Shown: positions 1-9,526 of the stretch, piece after piece | Layout of the letters: each line of letters starts with the position of its first letter | Position numbering within the stretch: the stretch's first letter is position 1 | NCBI GenBank assembly: GCA_947371755.1 | Contig: CANBQT010000006.1 | Coordinates: 31,835 to 95,834, forward strand | DNA: 64,000 nt | Source of the DNA: Chitinophagaceae bacterium | GTDB lineage: Bacteria > Bacteroidota > Bacteroidia > Chitinophagales > Chitinophagaceae | Direction of reading: 5' to 3' | The notes under the pieces: generated by a model | Told to the model about the DNA's origin: nothing | What the model saw: the letters and a program-made list of their open reading frames with translations, nothing else | Database searches by the model: none | Program-made: the position numbers and the translations under genes

Positions 1-2
1 CC

Positions 3-605
3 TCTTTTTTAGAACAAGCTGGTGGTATTGATCTTTTATTTAATAACGCGGGTGTTGGCGATGGTGGCGCTTTTGAAGAATACGCTTTAGAAAACTATGA
101 TTGGATGACGGGGATCAATCAGCTTGGGGTAGTTTATGGATGTTTTTATTTTATCCCCGCCATGAAAAAACAAAAATCTGGTCATATTCTTAACACAGCA
201 AGTGCCGCAGCTATTGGTTGTGCACCTACCATGGGAGCTTATAATATGACCAAGGCTGCAGTGGTTGCCATCAGTGAAACATTATATGGAGAACTACTTG
301 ATTTTAATATCAAAGTGTCTTGCATACAACCCACTTATTTTAAAACCAATGTGATTCAATATGCACGGGGTGGTGCCTTGGTAAAAAAAGCTACACAAAT
401 GTTCATCGACCGATCTGGTTTAGAGGCAAAGGATGTAGCACAGGAAATTCTAACCCGTGCAGGGAAAAACGAATTGTACATCATCCTTCCAAAAGCTGCC
501 CATAAAATGTGGCTGATGAAAAGATTGGCGCCTATTTGGTTTAGAAAAAAAGTAACCGAAGAATTTATGGCTGCGATGAAAAAAGCAATGAAAAGAGTAA
601 AATAA
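3..605 (+). CDS. SDR family oxidoreductase (5' end cut by window)
   Basis: The reading frame is open from the first bases of the window, so the N-terminus with the TGxxxGxG dinucleotide loop lies outside. Visible are the NNAG motif shortly after the window start and the catalytic YNMTK (YxxxK) element, which together define a classical short-chain dehydrogenase/reductase. An internal ATG at 105 is not the true start because NNAG lies upstream of it. The C-terminal part is basic and not diagnostic of a substrate. The next gene, another SDR, starts 18 bp downstream on the same strand, so this is the first visible member of a four-gene operon with an acyl-CoA dehydrogenase and an APH-like kinase. 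The substrate is probably an acyl-CoA-linked or free hydroxy/keto compound, but that is inference. Confidence 0.85.
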   Translation, partial: SFLEQAGGIDLLFNNAGVGDGGAFEEYALENYDWMTGINQLGVVYGCFYFIPAMKKQKSGHILNTASAAAIGCAPTMGAYNMTKAAVVAISETLYGELLDFNIKVSCIQPTYFKTNVIQYARGGALVKKATQMFIDRSGLEAKDVAQEILTRAGKNELYIILPKAAHKMWLMKRLAPIWFRKKVTEEFMAAMKKAMKRVK

Positions 606-623
606 AATTTTCAAAAAACTAAT

Positions 624-1391
624 ATGGATGCGAATCAGATCTTTCAACTAAATAATAAAGTAGCACTCATCACAGGTGCCAGTAAAGGAATTGGTGAAGC
701 TATTGCTCGTTTTTTTGCAGCATGTGGAGCACACGTGATCATCAATTCAAGAAAACAGGATGATTTAAATATAGTGTCAGAAAGCATTCGAAAAAATGGT
801 GGCAACTGTGTAGGGTATGCTGCCAATGCCGGTGATATCAATGCATGCAAAGAACTCGTTGCAAAAATAGTGGCAAGTCACGGTGGCATAGATATACTCG
901 TTAACAATGCCGCAACTAATCCTGTATTCGGCCCAGTTGATCAATGCGAGGAATGGGCATTTGATAAAATTATGAGTGTGAATGTGAAAGCCCCTTTCGA
1001 ATTGAGTAAACTAGTTCACCCGATCATGAAATCCAGAGGTGGCGGATCCATCATCAATATTAGTTCGGTGGCTGGTATCAGACCAGACCCGGGATTGGGT
1101 ATCTATTCTGTTTCAAAAGCAGCATTAAATATGCTTACAAAAGTAACTGCGAAAGAATATGGCGTTGATAATATTCGTGTGAATTCTATTTGCCCCGGAT
1201 TAATCAAAACAAAATTCTCGGAAGCACTCTGGACCAATGAAAAAATGCTCGCACATTTTGTTCGACAAACACCTATTGCAAGAATGGGCACAGTGGATGA
1301 GATTGCAGGGCTGGCATTGTACTTAGCATCGGATGCTTCTGCATATACTACCGGCACCATTTTTACAGCAGATGGCGGACTAACGATTTAA
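624..1391 (+). CDS. SDR family oxidoreductase, FabG-like
   Basis: This is a complete 255-residue classical SDR. The cofactor loop TGASKGIG is at residues 17-24, NNAA at 94-97, the active-site serine in the NISS element near 147-148, and Y161/K165 form YSVSK. The length and the C-terminal TADGG motif fit FabG/3-ketoacyl reductase or glucose dehydrogenase-type members. It starts 18 bp after the previous SDR and ends 10 bp before an acyl-CoA dehydrogenase, so co-transcription is very likely. In the Lva-type 4-hydroxyacyl-CoA pathway an SDR reduces the 4-keto group of the acyl-CoA; that role is plausible here by context. Substrate specificity cannot be read from the sequence. Confidence 0.9.
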   Translation: MDANQIFQLNNKVALITGASKGIGEAIARFFAACGAHVIINSRKQDDLNIVSESIRKNGGNCVGYAANAGDINACKELVAKIVASHGGIDILVNNAATNPVFGPVDQCEEWAFDKIMSVNVKAPFELSKLVHPIMKSRGGGSIINISSVAGIRPDPGLGIYSVSKAALNMLTKVTAKEYGVDNIRVNSICPGLIKTKFSEALWTNEKMLAHFVRQTPIARMGTVDEIAGLALYLASDASAYTTGTIFTADGGLTI

Positions 1392-1401
1392 ATAAAAGAA
1401 G

Positions 1402-2619
1402 ATGGAAACGATATTTCATACAGAAAGATTAAGTGAACTGGAACCCAAGCTGAGAAAATTTGTGATAGAGGAATTAATTCCTTTAGAAAAAGATCATCTT
1501 ACCCGTCCCTTCAAACAAACAGAAATTATTCTTCAGGCAAAAAGAGAGGAGGTTAAGAAACTCGGACTCTGGGGTCTTCATCTTTCTAAAGAAGAAGGTG
1601 GACAAGGTTTAACACTCTGCGAATTTGGTCAGCTGAGCGAGGTGATGTCTCTGGCACCATACTACGGTCAGTATACATTTAATTGCCAGGCCCCGGATAT
1701 TGGCAACTATGAATTGATCAGTAGGTTTGGATCAGATTCGATTAAAGACAAATTTTTGCAGCCCTTATTAGAGGGGAAAATAAGAAGTTGTTTTTCGATG
1801 ACAGAACCTGAATTTCCGGGTTCAAATCCTACAAGACTTGGCACTACTGCGGTTCGGGATGGTGATGAGTATGTGATCAATGGACATAAATGGTTTACTT
1901 CTTCTGCTGATGGCGCCGAATTTGCCATAGTGATGGCAGTAACAAATCCCGAAGCAGCTCCTCATGAAAGAGCTAGTATGATTATCGTTCCAACAAATAC
2001 ACCTGGTTTCAATTTAGTGAGAAATATTCCCATCTTCGGCGAAACAGGAGAAGGCTGGGCTAGTCATGCCGAAATCAAGTATACCAATTGTCGTGTACCA
2101 GTTACCAACTTAATTGGAACTGAAGGCATGGGTTTTCGATTAGCTCAAGAGAGATTAGGACCTGGAAGAATTCATCATTGTATGCGTTGGATAGGTATTG
2201 CTGAAAAAGCCTTAGACCTTCTATGCAAAAGGGCTGTGAGCAGGGAAATGGAAGAAGGTGTAATGCTTGGCCAGAAACAATTCATTCAGGGATTCATCGC
2301 AGAAAGTCGTGTTGAAATAGATGCTGCACGTTTACTGGTTTTAAATACTGCCGACTCTATAGATAAACGTGGTGCAAAAGCTACCCGAGATCAGATCTCA
2401 GGAATTAAATTTTATGTAGCGAATATGTTTTTGAAGGTTTTGGATCGAGCCATTCAAGTGCACGGAGGCATGGGTCTTACAGATGAAACGATGCTGGCAA
2501 ATTTGTATCAACACGAAAGAGGCGCGAGAATATGGGATGGTGCCGATGAAGTTCATAAACAAAGTATAGCCGTTCATATTCTAAAGAAATATGGACTTGA
2601 TCTTAAAAATAAAAAATGA
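1402..2619 (+). CDS. Acyl-CoA dehydrogenase, ACAD10/11 (LvaC)-like
   Basis: The 405-residue FAD-dependent acyl-CoA dehydrogenase has the N-terminal helical domain, the central FAD/acyl-binding segment (SMTEPEFPGSNP, WFTSSADGAEF) and the C-terminal helical domain with QVHGGMGLT and the GADEVHKQ element before the end. That last element is typical of the ACAD10/ACAD11/LvaC branch. Its stop codon overlaps the start of the APH-like kinase by 4 bp, a sign of translational coupling. In the known pathway the kinase phosphorylates a 4-hydroxyacyl-CoA and this enzyme removes the phosphate to give the 2-enoyl-CoA for beta-oxidation. Family assignment is solid; the specific reaction is inferred from gene order. 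Confidence 0.9.
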   Translation: METIFHTERLSELEPKLRKFVIEELIPLEKDHLTRPFKQTEIILQAKREEVKKLGLWGLHLSKEEGGQGLTLCEFGQLSEVMSLAPYYGQYTFNCQAPDIGNYELISRFGSDSIKDKFLQPLLEGKIRSCFSMTEPEFPGSNPTRLGTTAVRDGDEYVINGHKWFTSSADGAEFAIVMAVTNPEAAPHERASMIIVPTNTPGFNLVRNIPIFGETGEGWASHAEIKYTNCRVPVTNLIGTEGMGFRLAQERLGPGRIHHCMRWIGIAEKALDLLCKRAVSREMEEGVMLGQKQFIQGFIAESRVEIDAARLLVLNTADSIDKRGAKATRDQISGIKFYVANMFLKVLDRAIQVHGGMGLTDETMLANLYQHERGARIWDGADEVHKQSIAVHILKKYGLDLKNKK

Positions 2620-3674
2620 TGCAAATAGATCATTCAATACCATTACAACAAGGAGAACATTTTGATAGTGAGGTATTGAATAATTACTTACAGGAATATG
2701 CGCCTGCTATCGGGAAAATAATATCTGTTACCCGATTCCCAGGAGGGTATTCTAACATCACGTATTGCCTACAAACTGCATCTGTAGAATATGTATTCCG
2801 CATGCCACCCGCAGGAGCATCTATTCAATCTGCACATGATATGGGCAGAGAATTCAGAGTGATTAGTTTACTCCAGCCCCATTTTAAAAAAGTTCCAGCT
2901 GTTTATCACTACTGCGACAATGTTTCCGTTATTGGCGCTCCTTTTTATATCATGGAGAGAATAAAAGGGGTGGTACTAAGGGCTGGTAATGCGCCTAAAA
3001 TGCAAATAGAACCAGCATTGATGCATCAAATATCTATCGCTTTAATTGATAATTTAATAGCGCTTCATTCAATAGATATTGTACAAACAAATTTGATTGA
3101 TTTAGGTAAACCTGATGGCTATGTAAACAGACAAGTGAGTGGATGGATCAAAAGATATTATGTTGCCGAGACAGATACTATCGAAAACATGAATAAAATT
3201 GCTGACTGGTTAAGCAAAAACTTTCCCAGAGATCAACAACCCACTTTTTTGCATAACGATTATAAATACGATAATGTAATTCTTGACGCTAACGATCTTT
3301 CAAAAATAATTGGTGTACTGGATTGGGAAATGGCAACTGTTGGGGATCCTTTGATGGATGTTGGAGCGAGTTTGGCTTATTGGTTTGAAGCAGGCGAAGA
3401 AAGCATTTTTAAAACTTATAATTTAACCTGGTTACCAGGAAATGTAAGCAGAAAAGAATTTGCTGCACGTTATGCTGAAAAAACAAATCGAGATCTGACT
3501 GACATTCTATTCTATTACGTTTTCGGCTTATTCAAAAATGCAGTGATTGGTCAACAGATCTATCACAGATGGAAACAGGGAAATAGTAATGATGCAAGAT
3601 TTGGTGCACTACTTCCACTGATACAGCTGTTATCTTTTAAAGCGGTAAAGGCATTAGAAACAGATCGGATTTAG
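2616..3674 (+). CDS. APH-family phosphotransferase (ACAD10/11 kinase, LvaA-like)
   Basis: The 352-residue protein has the aminoglycoside-phosphotransferase/choline-kinase fold: an N-terminal lobe with FPGGYSN as nucleotide-binding loop (residues 41-47), the catalytic loop HNDYKYDN at 213-220, and the metal-binding DWE at 236-238 followed by TVGDPLMD. This combination is that of the kinase fused or adjacent to ACAD10/11 acyl-CoA dehydrogenases, not of antibiotic-resistance kinases. The ATG overlaps the stop of the acyl-CoA dehydrogenase (ATGA). The 3' end converges with, and overlaps by 3 bp, the next gene on the opposite strand. The likely substrate is the 4-hydroxyl of a hydroxyacyl-CoA. Confidence 0.88.
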   Translation: MMQIDHSIPLQQGEHFDSEVLNNYLQEYAPAIGKIISVTRFPGGYSNITYCLQTASVEYVFRMPPAGASIQSAHDMGREFRVISLLQPHFKKVPAVYHYCDNVSVIGAPFYIMERIKGVVLRAGNAPKMQIEPALMHQISIALIDNLIALHSIDIVQTNLIDLGKPDGYVNRQVSGWIKRYYVAETDTIENMNKIADWLSKNFPRDQQPTFLHNDYKYDNVILDANDLSKIIGVLDWEMATVGDPLMDVGASLAYWFEAGEESIFKTYNLTWLPGNVSRKEFAARYAEKTNRDLTDILFYYVFGLFKNAVIGQQIYHRWKQGNSNDARFGALLPLIQLLSFKAVKALETDRI

Positions 3675-4441
3675 TATCTTCTAGGTGCTCCTTTATTATA
3701 TTTTTTATTTCTGTATTCCTCGTAATTTTTTTCAATAAAATAACCCAGCTCCAAATCGTTCATGCGTTGAACCATTTCATAGTCTGGTCGGTATTCTTTC
3801 ATAAATTCCTCTAACTCGGGACTATTTAGTTTTATAATCTTTCTTACAAATGCAATACTAAATCGATGGTTGATATATTTATCTTCTTCTTGTTGTAATA
3901 ATCTTTGCTGTAAACTAGCCAGACTTCGGTTTCTCTTAACACGAAACAAATTAATGATCTCATCCAGGTCGAATCCTACTGTAACACCCCCCGGATTATA
4001 ACCAGGGTTTTCACTCAATCTCAAACCTGGTTTTTTGAAGTCGAAAATTTTAGCGTAGTCTTTTCTATTTTGAATAGAATCGAATTTATAATAACTGTTT
4101 CGCACTTTTACTTCGGGCAAATCGAAAGAACGTACATGAATCATCACATCGAAATTGTCGTTGTTAGAAATGGTATCTACAGGATATTTCATGGTTGATT
4201 TACCTATCATACTAAACCAGATGGAATCTTTCATAGAAACACGGATCTCGTATCTACCTAATGAATCGGTAGTAGTTCCTTTTCCAGAGGTACTAATAAC
4301 AGCAACCGCCTCTAAAGGTCTTCTAGCAGAAATATCAAAAACCCTTCCTTTAATAATTACATTTTGGGCATTTGAATGCTGAACAAAAAAAATAGTGCAG
4401 ATCAACAACCAACAAATAGTAATGTGTATCCTTTTTCTCAA
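3671..4441 (-). CDS. Exported carboxypeptidase-like regulatory domain protein
   Basis: The 256-residue protein has an N-terminal signal peptide (residues 1-26, ending SNAQ) followed by a CarboxypepD_reg-like beta-sandwich (about residues 27-110, with KGRVFD, PLEAVAVIS and TDSLGRYEI). The remaining 140 residues are charged and match no family I recognise. Such single-domain proteins are common in Bacteroidota and are usually periplasmic or outer-membrane associated. They are not peptidases: no zinc ligands are visible. The gene converges on the APH-like kinase with a 3-4 bp overlap and stands alone on the minus strand; 88 bp separate its start from the end of the esterase gene. Function unknown. 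Confidence 0.75.
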   Translation of the reverse strand: MRKRIHITICWLLICTIFFVQHSNAQNVIIKGRVFDISARRPLEAVAVISTSGKGTTTDSLGRYEIRVSMKDSIWFSMIGKSTMKYPVDTISNNDNFDVMIHVRSFDLPEVKVRNSYYKFDSIQNRKDYAKIFDFKKPGLRLSENPGYNPGGVTVGFDLDEIINLFRVKRNRSLASLQQRLLQQEEDKYINHRFSIAFVRKIIKLNSPELEEFMKEYRPDYEMVQRMNDLELGYFIEKNYEEYRNKKYNKGAPRRY

Positions 4442-4529
4442 AAATTCGTATTAAGCTGTAATATTAAAACAGTAAGCTCAGAGTACAAGAACGACAAAAC
4501 GAATTAACTTGGTTTTTGCAGAAAATTTT

Positions 4530-5261
4530 CTAAAACTTGGTGTCGATGATATAGGGAAGCATCTTTCTCCAGGTTGGCCAATCATGCACGATATCATGCC
4601 CCCAGACTTCCAGATCATACCATATTCCTTTATTATATAATATACTAGCAAATCTTTTTGCAGCTTCAGGATCTTCATGTGCACCACTACCAGTGAAAAT
4701 ATGTATATGGTGACTTGCCTTAATTTTATCTAAATAATAAGGGTCTTCCAAAGTAGGCATATAATGTTCCGGGCTATTATAAAAAACCTGATCATCCCAG
4801 AAACCTTTTGTGTATTCAGTTAAATTATACACACCGCTCAAGCTAATTGCACCATTAATGATTTCTGGACGCTTTAAAAATAAATTCATGGCATGCAATG
4901 CTCCAAATGATGCCCCACAGGTATAGATCATGATTTCTTTACTTGTAGTATTTCTGATAAAAGGAATCACCTCATTATATACATATTCATTGAACTGATT
5001 ATGACGAATTCCCTTGTGAGCAGGTATCATATCATTATTCATCCAACTTTCTTTATTCATGCTATCGATACTATACACACGCAATTTACCCGCTTCTATC
5101 TGAGGTGTTAAAGCATCGATTAATTGAAATCGATCATATTCTAAATAATCTGCAGCTGCAGTTGGTATCAGCAATAATGCAAAACCATAATGCCCGTATG
5201 AAACAATTGGCATTTCTCTATTTAATGCCGGGCTGTACCAAGAGTTAAAACTTTTTTCCAT
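4530..5261 (-). CDS. Esterase family alpha/beta hydrolase (esterase D-like)
   Basis: The 243-residue protein resembles the putative esterase family PF00756. The nucleophile elbow GASFG is at residues 116-120 (Ser118), and the C-terminal HDWPTW places the catalytic His at 226. There is no signal peptide, so the protein should be cytoplasmic. It begins 48 bp after the end of the ParA-like gene on the same strand, so the two may be co-transcribed. Members of this family act on S-formylglutathione, mycolyl or siderophore esters; nothing here decides the substrate. Confidence 0.8.
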   Translation of the reverse strand: MEKSFNSWYSPALNREMPIVSYGHYGFALLLIPTAAADYLEYDRFQLIDALTPQIEAGKLRVYSIDSMNKESWMNNDMIPAHKGIRHNQFNEYVYNEVIPFIRNTTSKEIMIYTCGASFGALHAMNLFLKRPEIINGAISLSGVYNLTEYTKGFWDDQVFYNSPEHYMPTLEDPYYLDKIKASHHIHIFTGSGAHEDPEAAKRFASILYNKGIWYDLEVWGHDIVHDWPTWRKMLPYIIDTKF

Positions 5262-5309
5262 AGGTTAGTTCTTTTAGATTGATCAGTAAGAAACATGTAA
5301 TAGCTACTT

Positions 5310-6053
5310 TTAGCCAAAACAATTCTTTCTGATTTCTTTCCAAAGGTCGCGATAACATTGCGCTGCATAGCTGCTACGCGCATAGGTTTCAAGCGGCGCC
5401 TCTTGAATGCCCATTTTCTCAACATCACTCAAATATGGAATATAACTTTTCAAAAATATTTTATCCTTGTAGAATTCCTGCATTACTTCATGATGCAAAT
5501 TCTTACGATGATCCACCATACTAAAGAAGCACTTGATTTTTTTAGTATCTACACCATTCTCTTTGCAATAATCAACAACGGTATCGTAAGATCTGATAGA
5601 TAAAGTAGTAGGAATATTCGGCATCAAAATCCAATCTGCAGCTACAAAAATGGCTTCGTGTAATAATGAAATACCTGGAGGACAATCAAGAATTACTACA
5701 TCGAACTCATTTTTTAAGCCAGACAATAAAGAAGCAATTTTTTTCTTCGATTGCTTCATATCATTCAATAAAAGATCCGCGTGCCTGGCTGAAAGATCAG
5801 CAGGAATAATGCTCAATCCATCATAATTTGTTTCCTGAATAGCCTCAGAAAGTTCTAATTCTCCGTTCAGTAATTTTTTGGATTCATTTTTAACCGTAGC
5901 AATGCTACCAAAATAAAACGATGCAGAGCCTTGAGGATCAAGGTCCCAAACAAGTGTCTTATATCCTTCTTTAGCAGATAAAAATGCTAAATTAACAGCG
6001 GATGCAGTTTTCCCAACACCGCCCTTCAAGTTGTAGATTGCCAGTGTGATCAT
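5310..6053 (-). CDS. ParA family ATPase (orphan)
   Basis: This 247-residue P-loop ATPase carries the deviant Walker A KGGVGKT at residues 10-16 and a Walker B-like VILDCPPGIS segment, as in ParA/Soj/MinD proteins. No ParB-like partner or parS-like site lies nearby, and the length without an N-terminal helix-turn-helix fits a small ParA/orphan positioning ATPase rather than a plasmid type Ia protein. It lies 19 bp downstream of the chromate transporter and 48 bp upstream of the esterase gene, all on the minus strand. The role could be positioning of a cellular cargo; segregation of the chromosome by this copy is less likely. Confidence 0.88.
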   Translation of the reverse strand: MITLAIYNLKGGVGKTASAVNLAFLSAKEGYKTLVWDLDPQGSASFYFGSIATVKNESKKLLNGELELSEAIQETNYDGLSIIPADLSARHADLLLNDMKQSKKKIASLLSGLKNEFDVVILDCPPGISLLHEAIFVAADWILMPNIPTTLSIRSYDTVVDYCKENGVDTKKIKCFFSMVDHRKNLHHEVMQEFYKDKIFLKSYIPYLSDVEKMGIQEAPLETYARSSYAAQCYRDLWKEIRKNCFG

Positions 6054-6072
6054 ACTCTAAGATACAGTAATT

Positions 6073-7344
6073 TTAAAAAGACTGTACTAACCAGCCAAGT
6101 AATATTGAACCTAACACAATAAATGGCGCAGGAATTTTATGGCTTTTTAGCATGAAAAATGTTATGATAACTACACCCAGATCCATAAAGCCAATTGCCT
6201 TTCCTTCTAGAAGTGGAAACAGAAAATTATCCTTGATCAGATAACAAGTTGCTCCTGCCATGATACCTACTACTGCTGCATTGATTCCTTCTAAGGATCG
6301 AAAAATAACGGCGTACTTTTTTAAATTATGCCAGACAGGAAAAAAGAATAAAACCAATAAGGCACTTGGTAAAAAAATGGCAACGCTACCAATTACACAT
6401 CCAATAATCTGAATGCTTGGTCCTTGGTCTGCTAACAACATTCCTCCAGTAAATGAGCCGATTGAAAATACCGGACCGGGAATGGCACGCACTATTCCGG
6501 AACCAGTTAAAAAGTCTTTTTTATCCATCTTCAATACCTCCCTACCAGAATTCAGAACCCTTTTTGTTTCTGGTCTGGTTACATATTGTTCGTACATCAA
6601 AGGCATTAATACATCTCCACCTCCGAAAACCAGACTTCCGTTTCGAAAGGTCATTTCAAATAAGTTAAAAGGCTTTCTATTGGGCCAGTTTTGACGGGTA
6701 GCTGTTTCAGATAGATACCCTGCGATTCCAAACAATGCTAAAAAGATGAGGATATTGCCCCATTTAATTTGTTTGGGAGGGATCCCTTTTTGTGGAATTC
6801 TTCGATCGCTGAAATTGGTTGTGATCCCTGCAATAAGTATCAAACCTGGAAAAACCCATGGCGTTTTAAATGCTAAGAAGGTCAGCAAGGTTGCACCCAC
6901 CATGATTATTTGTGTGATAGTATTATGCACAGCTACCCCAAAGATTCGAAAAGTAGAATACATGATAAAACCTATGGCCATTGGTTGCACAAAAAGAAAA
7001 ATTCCTTGAGGCAAACTTTTATCATCCATATAATCAATCAGAAATGATAAAGCACCCATTATGATACTTGCCGGAATGATCCAAATGATCAACGTCCAAA
7101 TAGCTAAAGTGAGCCCCCCTCTTTTATATCCAATGAGTGTAAGTGTCTGAGTAGACGAAGCTCCGGGCAGTAATTGGCAAAAGCCATTGTATTCCATCAA
7201 CTCCTCTTCTGTAACATCATTTCTTTGCTGCACAAAAGTTTTCATCATCATACCCATATGTCCCTGCGGGCCACCAAACGCAGTGAGGCTATGTAAAAGC
7301 ACGGCTTTTAAAAAAGGTATATGACGAAAGAATTTCAATGGCAT
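6073..7344 (-). CDS. chrA: Chromate efflux transporter family protein (ChrA)
   Basis: The 423-residue polytopic membrane protein consists of two homologous CHR halves. The first half has [11 protein letters not shown] near residues 23-33, the second has the variant [10 protein letters not shown]. About 10-12 hydrophobic helices are visible. The long, two-domain form is the one that exports chromate by proton exchange, although many homologues have no proven resistance role. It is followed 19 bp downstream by parA and starts 22 bp after the end of the dioxygenase gene, so it may belong to one transcription unit with both. Confidence 0.88.
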   Translation of the reverse strand: MPLKFFRHIPFLKAVLLHSLTAFGGPQGHMGMMMKTFVQQRNDVTEEELMEYNGFCQLLPGASSTQTLTLIGYKRGGLTLAIWTLIIWIIPASIIMGALSFLIDYMDDKSLPQGIFLFVQPMAIGFIMYSTFRIFGVAVHNTITQIIMVGATLLTFLAFKTPWVFPGLILIAGITTNFSDRRIPQKGIPPKQIKWGNILIFLALFGIAGYLSETATRQNWPNRKPFNLFEMTFRNGSLVFGGGDVLMPLMYEQYVTRPETKRVLNSGREVLKMDKKDFLTGSGIVRAIPGPVFSIGSFTGGMLLADQGPSIQIIGCVIGSVAIFLPSALLVLFFFPVWHNLKKYAVIFRSLEGINAAVVGIMAGATCYLIKDNFLFPLLEGKAIGFMDLGVVIITFFMLKSHKIPAPFIVLGSILLGWLVQSF

Positions 7345-7366
7345 CTTTTATTAAAAGGTGGGGCAA

Positions 7367-8311
7367 TCATTTTTTCAGTCCGATCTCTCTCAATCTTTCA
7401 TCAAGGTAATCACCTGCTGTGATATCATCATATAATTTTGGATGATCCTGATCAATACAAGATTCCAAACAAGCCAAACTCATTTCGCTACGAGGGTGCA
7501 GGAAAAAGGGCATAGAGAATCTACTGGTATGCCAAAGTTCTCTAGGAGGATTCACCACTCTATGTGTGGTACTTTTTAATCTGTTGTTAGTAAGTCTTTG
7601 TAACATGTCGCCAACATTTACAACGATTTGTTCCGGTAATGAGGTAACGCCAATCCATTCTCCTTGCTTGGTCAAAACCTGCAATCCGTCTGCCGAAGCA
7701 CCCACTAATAAAGTGATCAGATTAATATCTTCATGTTGTTCAGCACGAATAGCGGATTTTGGTTCAATTGTAATGGGTGGATAATGTATACATCTTAGAA
7801 TACTATTTCCTTTTTCTATATATTCTGAAAAATAGTTTTCATCTAGTTCAAGAAATAAGGCTATCGCTTGTAACAATGCTTTCCCGCTTTTTTCAAAATG
7901 GCGGTATGCCTCAAATATAGTGGGATTGAATGCAGCTATTTCATCCACTTGAACATTATCTGGGTATTCTGCTTTTAAGGGATCTGTGGTTGCCACTGTT
8001 TGGCCGTATTGAAAAAACTCTTTTAAGTCAGGGGCTTCACTTCCTTTCGCATGCTCCCTGCCAAAACTGGTATAACCTCTTTGGCCAGCTAATCCGGGAA
8101 TCTCGTACTCTAACTTTTTTTCCAAAGGCAATGAAAAAAACTCTTGTACATATTGATATTGCTTCGCAATTAGTTCATCCGGGATACCATGATTTTTTAC
8201 GGCAACAAAACCTACTGTTTCGTATGCTCTTCCCAGTTGCTGAATAAACCCTGCTTTTTTCTCTGGGTCTCCACTTAAGAATTCAGACAAGTCAACTACA
8301 GGTATACTCAT
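7367..8311 (-). CDS. Isopenicillin N synthase-like 2-oxoglutarate/Fe(II) dioxygenase
   Basis: The 314-residue protein has the N-terminal DIOX_N domain (PVVDLSEF...NHGIPDEL) and the C-terminal jelly roll with the iron triad H193-x-D195...H250 and the 2-oxoglutarate-binding R264-x-S266 (RFSMPFF). Residue layout is canonical, so it should be active. Bacterial members of this group are poorly characterised; they hydroxylate or desaturate small molecules. It is the first gene of the possible chrA-parA-esterase unit and is divergent from the DUF3089 lipoprotein gene. Specific substrate unknown. Confidence 0.87.
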   Translation of the reverse strand: MSIPVVDLSEFLSGDPEKKAGFIQQLGRAYETVGFVAVKNHGIPDELIAKQYQYVQEFFSLPLEKKLEYEIPGLAGQRGYTSFGREHAKGSEAPDLKEFFQYGQTVATTDPLKAEYPDNVQVDEIAAFNPTIFEAYRHFEKSGKALLQAIALFLELDENYFSEYIEKGNSILRCIHYPPITIEPKSAIRAEQHEDINLITLLVGASADGLQVLTKQGEWIGVTSLPEQIVVNVGDMLQRLTNNRLKSTTHRVVNPPRELWHTSRFSMPFFLHPRSEMSLACLESCIDQDHPKLYDDITAGDYLDERLREIGLKK

Positions 8312-8429
8312 GTTAGAACTATTTTGATAAAACTATATTAAATTAGGATTATTAAAAATACAAAAGAACCTGCAAATGCTTTTGTATGAATAAAAGAAGC
8401 AAATTGCATGTAATTTATCTAGTATACTT

Positions 8430-9476
8430 ATGAAGCAGATCGTTCAATACCTATCCATATTTGTATTATTGGCAATGTTCAGTTGCGCAAAGCCACCTCA
8501 GAAATTTGAAGGGGAGGAAGCCTATCAAATTAAAACCGAAAATGGGAAACCCAATTATGCAGATCTGCATTTCTGGGCAGCACATCCCTATAAACATGAC
8601 CCTTCAGACAGTATCCCTGAACCGCTGAAAGCCAATTATAGATCAGATTCTACTGTAGACATATTTTTTGTGCATCCTACTACTTATACTTCGAATGAAA
8701 AAAGTTTTGGTTCAAACGCAAATCTGGAAGACGCTGCATTAAATGGAAAAACGGATTATAGTACCATTTTATATCAGGCAAGTATTTTTAATCAGGCTGG
8801 TAGAGTTTTTGCACCAAGATATCGTCAGGCACATTTGTCGGCATACTTTCCAAAGAACCAAGAAGATAGTATCGAAGCATTAAAAGCTTTTGAAATGGCT
8901 TATCAGGATATAAAGACTGCCTTTGAATTTTATTTAGCAAATTACAATGGAGGCAGACCGATTATTATAGCATCACATAGCCAGGGCAGTACCCATACCA
9001 AAAGGTTATTGAAAGAATATTTTGACAACAAGCCGTTGAAGAATAAATTGGTAACTGCTTATGTAGTGGGAATGGTTTTCGATCCGAGTTATCTTACCAA
9101 CATTCCTGTTTGCCAAACTCCATCCCAGACAGGTTGTGTTTGTGCATGGCGTACTTATAAAAATGATTATGTTCCCCCGTTTGTAGAACGTGAACAAGTG
9201 CATACTATTGTTACAAATCCACTAACCTGGGATGCTTCCATTCCACATGCAGACAGAAACTTAAACAAGGGTGGGATACTTTTAAAATTCAATAAGCTGG
9301 TACCGGGAGTTGCAGATGCTACTGTAACTGATAAGATTCTATGGGCGGGAAAGCCACATTTTTTTGGAAATATATTTTATACTTCCAAAAACTTTCATGT
9401 GGCAGATATGAACCTTTATTACATCAGTATTAGAGAGAATGTGCAGACAAGGATCAATGCCTATTGGAAAAAATAG
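8430..9476 (+). CDS. DUF3089 domain lipoprotein (alpha/beta hydrolase fold)
   Basis: The 348-residue protein begins with a lipoprotein signal (FSCA, lipid-modified Cys19). It shows the DUF3089 signature: VDIFFVHPTTY, ILYQASIFN, VFAPRYRQAH, and a nucleophile elbow SHSQGS with Ser184. DUF3089 proteins have a lipase-like alpha/beta hydrolase fold and are thought to be esterases; the substrate is unknown. It is monocistronic and is followed at once by a GC-rich hairpin. Confidence 0.85.
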   Translation: MKQIVQYLSIFVLLAMFSCAKPPQKFEGEEAYQIKTENGKPNYADLHFWAAHPYKHDPSDSIPEPLKANYRSDSTVDIFFVHPTTYTSNEKSFGSNANLEDAALNGKTDYSTILYQASIFNQAGRVFAPRYRQAHLSAYFPKNQEDSIEALKAFEMAYQDIKTAFEFYLANYNGGRPIIIASHSQGSTHTKRLLKEYFDNKPLKNKLVTAYVVGMVFDPSYLTNIPVCQTPSQTGCVCAWRTYKNDYVPPFVEREQVHTIVTNPLTWDASIPHADRNLNKGGILLKFNKLVPGVADATVTDKILWAGKPHFFGNIFYTSKNFHVADMNLYYISIRENVQTRINAYWKK

Positions 9477-9477
9477 A

Positions 9478-9497
9478 CCCCATTCCGAAGAATGGGG
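9478..9497. terminator. Hairpin after DUF3089 gene
   Basis: A stem of 7 bp (ccccatt/aatgggg) with a 6-nt loop directly follows the stop codon at 9476. The following T-tract is weak and interrupted, so termination efficiency is uncertain. It also lies downstream of the convergent small ORF at 9527. Confidence 0.45.
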
Positions 9498-9526
9498 CCA
9501 AACGGTTTTACAATAGGAAATTGGAT

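Noticed and set aside
2616..3674. Antibiotic-resistance aminoglycoside phosphotransferase
   Set aside because: The fold is shared, but the context with an acyl-CoA dehydrogenase and SDRs and the HNDYKYDN/DWEMATVGDP pattern fit ACAD10/11-type kinases.
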